Below are positions 21,201 through 23,602 of a stretch of 23,602 nucleotides of DNA, piece after piece; positions within the stretch are counted from its first letter, which is position 1; every line of letters starts with the position of its first letter. The translations under genes were made by a program, and so were the position numbers. Source of the DNA: Apostichopus leukothele (Eukaryota > Echinodermata > Holothuroidea > Aspidochirotida > Stichopodidae); assembly GCA_010014835.2 (NCBI GenBank), contig JAAAKB020033978.1, positions 1-23,602 on the forward strand, given 5' to 3'. The notes below the pieces were generated by a model that was not told the origin of the DNA, ran no database searches, and saw only the letters and a program-made list of their open reading frames with translations.

Positions 21201-23602
21201 ATACCTCGAACGAGGAAATAACCCGAAACTGAAATACGTGCTACGACAAATGTTAGATTATGTTCATAGGCAATCTACCACGAAAATCTCTTTTTTTCTC
21301 GTTGGCTAAACAAAATACGGAAAATATGTATTTTTTCGAATGAAAATGACTATTTATGCGACATGAATAAATCATTTTTCAAACACATATCGTACTCAAG
21401 GCGTTGAAACGCCTCCTTACTGTCACTTGCAGGGTATTATTGCAACCAAACCAAGATCGAATACATACAAGTTAGGGTTATTATACTTACCAATCTGTTA
21501 TGAAAGTTAATACTGACAAAATATTGAAAGGAAACCGATGACGTTATTCAAGTAGTAACTGTAAGCTTGAGAAAACTTACCGCTTCTGAATGTTATTCCC
21601 CAACAACTCATTGCAGACTGAATTATAATATTCTATGTCAACTAACCATGATCTTTGTGAGTCCTTTATCGTCATATGAATAGAGGTTAGAACGAGGAAG
21701 AACATGTATTCAACCTTACAGAATTTAATTCTGTCATTGCTTTTATTGGACCTATTCATGCAAGAATTTAGTCGGTTATCTATAGGTTTCTAGAACGACT
21801 ACAAGTTTTATATAGTGTATCAAACTCTATTTTTACTATTAATATGCAACAGCCCTTTTTACACACAGTTGTATGCGCCCATTACATCTTGCCATATCTT
21901 ATTTACAAAATAGGGATGATATTTTCCTTCATTTGGAAGCAATGTATTACCGTATGTGACATCAAAACAACAAGATAACAATTACAGTTCTCAATCAGGA
22001 AGAATGAAGATAACAAATCTACAGAACAGTAATCAGAGCCTGCGATGATGATGACATGGATACACATATGCGATTTGCTTGGATCGAAATATTTCATGTT
22101 ACATAATTTCATTCATGATTTATAACTGATGGTTTAAAGGTAGTGTATATTTGGGTACAGGCGCAGAGCCTGATTAAGGTTCATATTCAATTTTGAAAAA
22201 ATGAAAGAGAAATTAATACCTTCTTTACATTTACCCCCTTTGAAGCCCGGAGGACAAACACATTTTCCGGTGTTTTCATCACAGATTCCTCCATTGTAGC
22301 AACTGTTGCAAACACTAATACAGTCAGGGGGATCCCAACGAGTGGCTGGACAGGCTGCAGTAAACAAATCGCATACTCTTCGATCAGATATTTACGTCAG
22401 AACAGTACATTACTTGATAATACTTTTAAAATAGCTGTTTGCATTTAATAATTTTTTTTATAAATATCTAAATCGCTAAAGAAAATTGTATGGAACTTGG
22501 TTTCAACCAGGCAGACAAGGAATTTACAAAGGGCTTAAAGATAAATGAGTAGATAAAAAACCAACAACTAATTGAGTGGTTACACTTTGTGCATATTAGG
22601 GTATGCCATGTCCGATCAGATTCACCCATTTCCTTATGCATTATTTCTCGTTAATACATTGCATCTTGTTAATGCATTACTTCTTGTTAATGCATTTCTT
22701 CTTGTTAATGCATAACTTCTTGTTAATGCATAACTCCTTGTTAATGCATTACTTCTTGTTATAGCATTGTTTCTTGTTATTTCATTGCTTCTTGTTAATG
22801 CGTTACTTCTTTTTAATGCATTATTTGTTAATGCATTACTCTAGACTTGTTAATGCATTACTTTACAAAGTCAGAAATGATGTAACTTTCAATCGATCTA
22901 TAAACTACGAAGAAGCTACGAACATTTTTTTTTCTGATTTAGTATAATTAGTTATTAGCAGAATTAGCAAAATTAGCTCCAAGTTGTTCGAAAGACATAG
23001 CAAAATTAAATCTTTTGTTTATCTTTTGCGTAATGCATCTGCAAACCTAAGCAGAATAAGACTAATTATGTGACTGAAATTGTTGTCCATTGCTATGTAA
23101 TATTTTAAGACAAAGTCACCTCGCACAATGAGTAAATTCAAAGCTTGCTTGGCTTTGCTCCTCTCGCCACCAATGTAACATTCATACACTCCTGCATCGT
23201 CAAGTTGTAAAGGTCTCCTGATGGTGTAGCTAGATAAATCGCCTGTTGATGATATCGATACATTGTCCTTTATCCACCTAAACGTAGAAACATCCCGACC
23301 AGTTGGACTCATCATATTGATGCTGACCTCGGTGTCATTGATACTGAATGTCTGGGATAATAAGTCATTGACTGGGAGGATATCAGCTATCGAAAAAGAG
23401 AAATCCACACTGTCATTATAGCTTCTTCAATTTTCATCGCAAAGATTAGTTTCCCGCAATTTTTCTTCATGAGTATGGTTTTACTATGCTCCTAATTACA
23501 CTACAACATTCTTAATACTAAAACAATCTGTTTCATTATCGTCCTAGTAATAACGGTAACACACGTTTAAGTTTAATACACCTACCATCTGATCTCAAAC
23601 GA
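6135..23602 (-). CDS. Tie-like receptor protein tyrosine phosphatase gene (28 exons, 5'-partial)
   Basis: Spliced gene read right to left. Exons, 5' to 3': 23602-23586 (partial), 23386-23120, 22354-22220, 20610-20461, 19983-19855, 19391-19245, 18882-18583, 18499-18185, 17825-17755, 17546-17327, 16999-16903, 16419-16355, 15998-15799, 15127-15040, 13762-13686, 13433-13397, 13034-12937, 12690-12565, 12041-11893, 11238-11103, 10552-10424, 10060-9970, 9491-9415, 9113-8979, 8267-8139, 7447-7311, 7163-7028, 6230-6135. All junctions are GT-AG and all phases agree. The 1,250 residues encode Ig (6-95), EGF x4 (95-282), Ig (282-382), FN3 x2 (382-584), a membrane helix (about 589-612), phosphatase D1 (about 675-960) and D2 (about 970-1240). 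By family knowledge this is a type I cell-surface receptor whose D1 dephosphorylates phosphotyrosine in the cytoplasm. The signal peptide and any further N-terminal domains lie beyond the window. No vertebrate gene symbol fits, because the ectodomain is Tie-like and the catalytic part is of receptor-phosphatase type. Ligand and substrate are unknown. Confidence 0.93.
7028..7163 (-). CDS. Receptor exon: PTP D2, signature loop MNSVGRSG
   Basis: A 136-nt exon, phase 2 in and phase 0 out. It completes [12 protein letters not shown]. The C-x5-R spacing (Arg 1179) survives, but the SAG triplet is MNS. It continues [20 protein letters not shown] and ends NRHFVQSR. Length and phases equal those of the D1 counterpart. 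Acceptor CACGTAG, donor AGG|GTAATT. Confidence 0.92.
7311..7447 (-). CDS. Receptor exon: PTP D2, degenerate WPD loop and signature Cys
   Basis: A 137-nt exon, phase 0 in and phase 2 out: [20 protein letters not shown], which puts WDE where WPD should be (Pro to Asp, Asp to Glu at 1142-1143). It ends ALVHC (C1173) plus two bases of Met. The general acid is therefore replaced while the nucleophilic Cys stays. Acceptor CTGTAG, donor AT|GTAAGT. Confidence 0.92.
8139..8267 (-). CDS. Receptor exon: PTP D2, QYWP region
   Basis: A 129-nt phase 0-0 exon: [20 protein letters not shown], an acidic turn, then [19 protein letters not shown] is the family motif. Acceptor TTCATAG, donor CAG|GTCGGT. The frame stays open for a further 105 nt on the intron side. 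That extension matches no phosphatase segment and would disturb the join to the next exon. Confidence 0.88.
8979..9113 (-). CDS. Receptor exon: PTP D2, [11 protein letters not shown] region
   Basis: A 135-nt phase 0-0 exon: [20 protein letters not shown], then [19 protein letters not shown]. This matches the family's AFIxTQGPLxxTxxDFW pattern, with Gly to Ser. The acceptor is inferred as AATTAG at 9114-9115, the only AG that keeps phase 0 and the VD-(G/S)-Y match. An upstream TGCAG would run into a stop. Donor GAG|GTAGTT. Confidence 0.88.
9415..9491 (-). CDS. Receptor exon: PTP D2, GYINA region
   Basis: A 77-nt exon, phase 1 in and phase 0 out, with [20 protein letters not shown], then AFTVD. 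GYINA is the family's DYINA motif. Acceptor ATTGTAG, donor GAT|GTGAGT. Length and both phases are identical to the matching D1 exon. Confidence 0.87.
9970..10060 (-). CDS. Receptor exon: PTP D2 N-terminal part
   Basis: A 91-nt exon, phase 0 in and phase 1 out: [20 protein letters not shown], then [14 protein letters not shown] takes the place of KNRY and EPDRV that of YDHSRV, so substrate recognition looks lost. I prefer donor CTG|GTAACT at the end. A GTATCG 15 nt earlier has the same phase and would drop five residues. Confidence 0.8.
10424..10552 (-). CDS. Receptor exon: end of PTP D1 and D1-D2 linker
   Basis: A 129-nt phase 0-0 exon. It begins [20 protein letters not shown], which completes the Q loop (Q-x-x-Q-Y) and the last D1 helix, followed by a Lys-rich stretch, [10 protein letters not shown], leading to D2. 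Acceptor TGGCAG, donor AAG|GTAAAG. Confidence 0.93.
11103..11238 (-). CDS. Receptor exon: PTP D1, signature loop SAGVGRTG
   Basis: A 136-nt exon, phase 2 in and phase 0 out. It completes HC(S)AGVGRTGTF with Arg 901, then encodes [19 protein letters not shown] and ends NRIDMIQRP at the start of the Q loop. All catalytic residues of D1 are present, so D1 should be an active phosphatase. Donor CCG|GTAAAT. The in-frame intron read-through [10 protein letters not shown] mimics the next motif but is not the exon. Confidence 0.95.
11893..12041 (-). CDS. Receptor exon: PTP D1, WPD loop and signature Cys
   Basis: A 149-nt exon, phase 0 in and phase 2 out. It carries [18 protein letters not shown], with the general acid D863 in an intact WPD loop, and ends APLVVHC plus two bases of Ser. 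C895 is the nucleophile. The intron cuts the codon immediately after it. Acceptor TTTGAAG, donor AG|GTAAGG. Confidence 0.95.
12565..12690 (-). CDS. Receptor exon: PTP D1, QYWP region
   Basis: A 126-nt phase 0-0 exon: [20 protein letters not shown], then [21 protein letters not shown], matching the C-x-x-Y-W-P and Y-x-x-R segments of the family. Acceptor TTCCAAG, donor TTG|GTAGGC. Open frames continue into the intron but lose all similarity there. Confidence 0.93.
12937..13034 (-). CDS. Receptor exon: PTP D1, DFW..MIWQ helix
   Basis: A 98-nt exon, phase 1 in and phase 0 out: [18 protein letters not shown] followed by [13 protein letters not shown]. These are the family's DFWxMxWE and IVMLTxxxE motifs. 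Together with the 37-nt micro-exon it makes 135 nt, the length of the single corresponding D2 exon. Donor GTAAGT. Confidence 0.94.
13397..13433 (-). CDS. Receptor micro-exon: PTP D1, FIACQG
   Basis: A 37-nt micro-exon, phase 0 in and phase 1 out, encoding [12 protein letters not shown] plus the first base of Gly. This is the family's Y-I-A-x-Q-G-P strand. Acceptor CTTTCAG, donor GTTAGT. It is far too short to be found by open-frame length. It is needed to connect YINA to the next exon in phase. Confidence 0.9.
13686..13762 (-). CDS. Receptor exon: PTP D1, YDHSRV/YINA region
   Basis: A 77-nt exon, phase 1 in and phase 0 out. It encodes (Y)[13 protein letters not shown] and [10 protein letters not shown], conserved family motifs. 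Acceptor CTGCAG, donor ACG|GTATGA. The matching D2 exon is exactly the same length. The 1.28-kb intron upstream shows nothing I recognise. Confidence 0.94.
15040..15127 (-). CDS. Receptor exon: PTP D1, KNRF loop
   Basis: An 88-nt exon, phase 0 in and phase 1 out. It ends in [12 protein letters not shown], the phosphotyrosine-recognition loop (KNRYxNIxP in the family). The loop Tyr is Phe here (residue 728), which keeps the aromatic ring but loses the hydroxyl. Acceptor TTCCAG, donor T|GTAAGT. The Tyr of the following PYDHSRV is split across the intron. Confidence 0.92.
15799..15998 (-). CDS. Receptor exon: juxtamembrane 2 and start of PTP D1
   Basis: A 200-nt exon, phase 1 in and phase 0 out, residues 638-704. 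It has a polar linker, then IPVYDNVQQ (Y670 in a Tyr-x-Asn motif), then [14 protein letters not shown] and FNEQFM, which are the first helices of a phosphatase domain. Acceptor TTTCTAG, donor GTACGA. Confidence 0.9.
16355..16419 (-). CDS. Receptor exon: juxtamembrane 1
   Basis: A 65-nt exon, phase 2 in and phase 1 out. It completes the RKRRRI basic cluster and reads [18 protein letters not shown]. The polypyrimidine-rich acceptor ends CTGTAG; the donor is GTAATT. No domain is present. The single Tyr in an acidic context (DYEG) could be phosphorylated, but nothing here shows that it is. Confidence 0.85.
16800..16882. repeat. AGTTA/AGTCG pentanucleotide microsatellite
   Basis: An imperfect 5-bp repeat (AGTTA with AGTCG, AGCCG and AGTCA variants), interrupted near its middle. 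It lies in the intron about 20 nt past the donor of the transmembrane exon. Confidence 0.85.
16903..16999 (-). CDS. Receptor exon: transmembrane segment
   Basis: A 97-nt exon, phase 1 in and phase 2 out. ENTSW leads into an uninterrupted hydrophobic helix at about residues 589-612 ([10 protein letters not shown], then [14 protein letters not shown]). A basic stop-transfer stretch, QRKR, continues as RRI in the next exon. This fixes type I topology with the phosphatase domains inside the cell. A longer open frame over the same bases is in another frame and is not used. Donor GTGAGC. Confidence 0.92.
17327..17546 (-). CDS. Receptor exon: FN3 domain 2, second half
   Basis: A 220-nt exon, phase 0 in and phase 1 out. 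It begins [10 protein letters not shown] and shows the C strand LTIYYRSR, the core [20 protein letters not shown] and the G strand ETISVRI. I chose acceptor GACAAG at 17547-17548. An alternative TTGCAG acceptor 18 nt downstream would enter in the wrong phase. Donor GTAAGT. The EGF-to-FN3 part is about two FN3 long, against three in vertebrate Tie. Confidence 0.88.
17755..17825 (-). CDS. Receptor exon: FN3 domain 2, first half
   Basis: A 71-nt exon, phase 1 in and phase 0 out. It encodes [13 protein letters not shown] and the FTVVISWK B strand with the conserved Trp. Acceptor AATGCAG, donor AAG|GTATGT. FN3 domains are often split by an internal intron, and the phase 0 end joins the next exon correctly. 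Confidence 0.88.
18185..18499 (-). CDS. Receptor exon: FN3 domain 1
   Basis: A 315-nt phase 1-1 exon carrying a complete fibronectin type III domain, residues about 382-487. Hallmarks in order: [10 protein letters not shown] (B strand), [10 protein letters not shown] (C strand), [19 protein letters not shown] (E-F strands, with the L-x-P-x-T-x-Y core), then a Gly/Glu-rich loop. NAT and NGT are potential glycosylation sites. Acceptor TTTTAG, donor GTGAGC. Confidence 0.94.
18583..18882 (-). CDS. Receptor exon: Ig-like domain 2
   Basis: A 300-nt phase 1-1 exon, residues about 282-382. It shows [10 protein letters not shown] (B-strand Cys) and [10 protein letters not shown] (F-strand Cys), with FNITNVS before the second Cys and a [11 protein letters not shown]-strand. 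There is no obvious core Trp, so the fold is a divergent Ig. Two potential N-glycosylation sites (NIT, NVS) lie just before the F strand. Its place between the EGF block and FN3 is as in Tie receptors. Acceptor AAATAG, donor GTAAGG. Confidence 0.87.
19081..19165 (+). repeat. G-rich polypurine tract with quadruplex potential
   Basis: A GA-rich tract, strikingly unlike the AT-rich surroundings, inside the intron between EGF repeat 4 and Ig domain 2. At 19107-19142 runs of five, four, five, six and four G occur in close succession on the plus strand. This satisfies a loose G-quadruplex pattern. The pre-mRNA carries the C-rich complement. Confidence 0.75.
19245..19391 (-). CDS. Receptor exon: EGF-like repeat 4 (divergent)
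   Basis: A 147-nt phase 1-1 exon, residues about 233-282. The start, [17 protein letters not shown], is clearly EGF-like. The second half ([15 protein letters not shown], then PFSC) has lost the standard ending. Acceptor ATCGAAG, donor GTATTT. A longer open frame covers the same bases in a different reading frame. The cysteine pattern and the phase identify the frame given here as the real one. Confidence 0.9.
19855..19983 (-). CDS. Receptor exon: EGF-like repeat 3
   Basis: A 129-nt phase 1-1 exon, residues about 190-233. It starts [11 protein letters not shown] and continues with [15 protein letters not shown], then a modified end GRNC. The usual C-x-C-x-x-G-(F/W)-x-G-x-x-C ending is altered to [12 protein letters not shown], so the last loop is short. 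Acceptor ACAATAG, donor GTCAGT. Confidence 0.92.
20461..20610 (-). CDS. Receptor exon: EGF-like repeat 2 (Tie-type)
   Basis: A 150-nt phase 1-1 exon with eight cysteines, residues about 140-190. The motifs [16 protein letters not shown] and [11 protein letters not shown] followed by GYKGIAC match the unusual second EGF repeat of Tie receptors, which has an aromatic-Cys-Leu stretch and a Pro-aromatic-Gly-Cys-x-Cys stretch. Acceptor CCAACAG, donor GTATAA. A 1.6-kb intron separates it from repeat 1, and I found no further EGF exon in that intron. Confidence 0.93.
22220..22354 (-). CDS. Receptor exon: EGF-like repeat 1
   Basis: A 135-nt phase 1-1 exon with eight cysteines, including [16 protein letters not shown] and PPGFKGGKC. 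This is a canonical EGF/laminin-type core. It closely resembles the first EGF repeat of Tie receptors, which has the same NGG-C, TG-C-C-PPGF pattern. Residues about 95-140. Acceptor ACTGCAG, donor GTATTA. Confidence 0.93.
22637..22863. repeat. 18-bp minisatellite, about 12 copies
   Basis: The unit CTTGTTAATGCATTACTT is repeated about 12 times with small changes (GCATAACTT, TAGCATTGTTT, TTTCATTGCTT). It lies in the intron between Ig domain 1 and EGF repeat 1. Each good unit contains the palindrome TAATGCATTA. The most regular copies are in the middle. Confidence 0.92.
23120..23386 (-). CDS. Receptor exon: Ig-like domain 1
   Basis: A 267-nt phase 1-1 exon (acceptor TTCGATAG, donor GTGACT) encodes one Ig-like domain, residues about 6-95. 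The C-terminal half is classical: FRWIKDN supplies the core Trp and [12 protein letters not shown] is the D-x-G-x-Y-x-C motif. The B-strand Cys expected near TEVSINMM is absent, so the usual intradomain disulfide cannot form. NDT and NVS are potential N-glycosylation sites. In Tie receptors an Ig domain also precedes the EGF repeats directly. Confidence 0.88.
23586..23602 (-). CDS. Receptor gene, partial upstream exon
   Basis: The last 17 nt on the minus strand read RLRSD plus one base, followed by a GTAGGT donor. The phase 1 end matches the phase 1 acceptor of the next exon and would create an Ala codon at the junction. The piece is too short to show a domain. It rests only on the donor, the phase match and the open frame. 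Confidence 0.5.

Noticed and set aside
21577-21759. Minus-strand frame in the intron between EGF repeats 1 and 2, considered as a missing EGF exon
   Set aside because: Only two cysteines and no EGF spacing. Exons 22220 and 20610 already join in matching phase.

Overview
The window is AT-rich, intron-rich animal DNA. It has no prokaryotic features: the coding sequence is split into many short exons with GT-AG introns. The extracellular protein modules sit on symmetrical phase 1 exons, as is typical of metazoan receptors. The species cannot be fixed from the sequence. An invertebrate deuterostome, for example an echinoderm, is my best inference.

The dominant feature is one minus-strand gene that fills about 6.1-23.6 kb. 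It is 3'-complete, and its 5' end runs off the right edge. I could thread 28 exons whose reading phases all agree, giving 1,250 residues plus a TAA stop. Residue numbers below count from the first full codon in the window. The order is: Ig-like, four EGF-like repeats, second Ig-like, two FN3 domains, one transmembrane helix, a juxtamembrane region, an apparently active tyrosine phosphatase domain (D1), and a degenerate second phosphatase domain (D2) ending in a short tail. The Ig/EGF/Ig/FN3 order and the individual EGF patterns resemble the ectodomain of the Tie receptor tyrosine kinases. Here that ectodomain sits on a tandem receptor phosphatase instead of a kinase. I regard this as the main discovery candidate.

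D1 and D2 share an almost exon-for-exon structure. Both have 77-nt exons before the domain core, 136-nt exons after the signature motif, and a phase 2 intron directly after the signature cysteine codon. D1 keeps WPD and [11 protein letters not shown]2 has WDE and HCMNSVGRSG. Two Tyr-x-Asn motifs, one juxtamembrane and one seven residues from the C-terminus, look like adaptor docking sites.

The left 6.1 kb lies downstream of this gene. It holds no recognisable complete gene. There are two weak candidate first exons of other genes: a plus-strand type II membrane-protein-like ORF at 2810 and a minus-strand ATG exon at 2164-2348. There is also a short unidentified ORF near 1 kb and a diverged tandem repeat with recurring TGACGTCA palindromes. 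Introns of the receptor gene carry an AGTTA-type microsatellite, a G-rich purine tract with quadruplex potential, and an 18-bp minisatellite.
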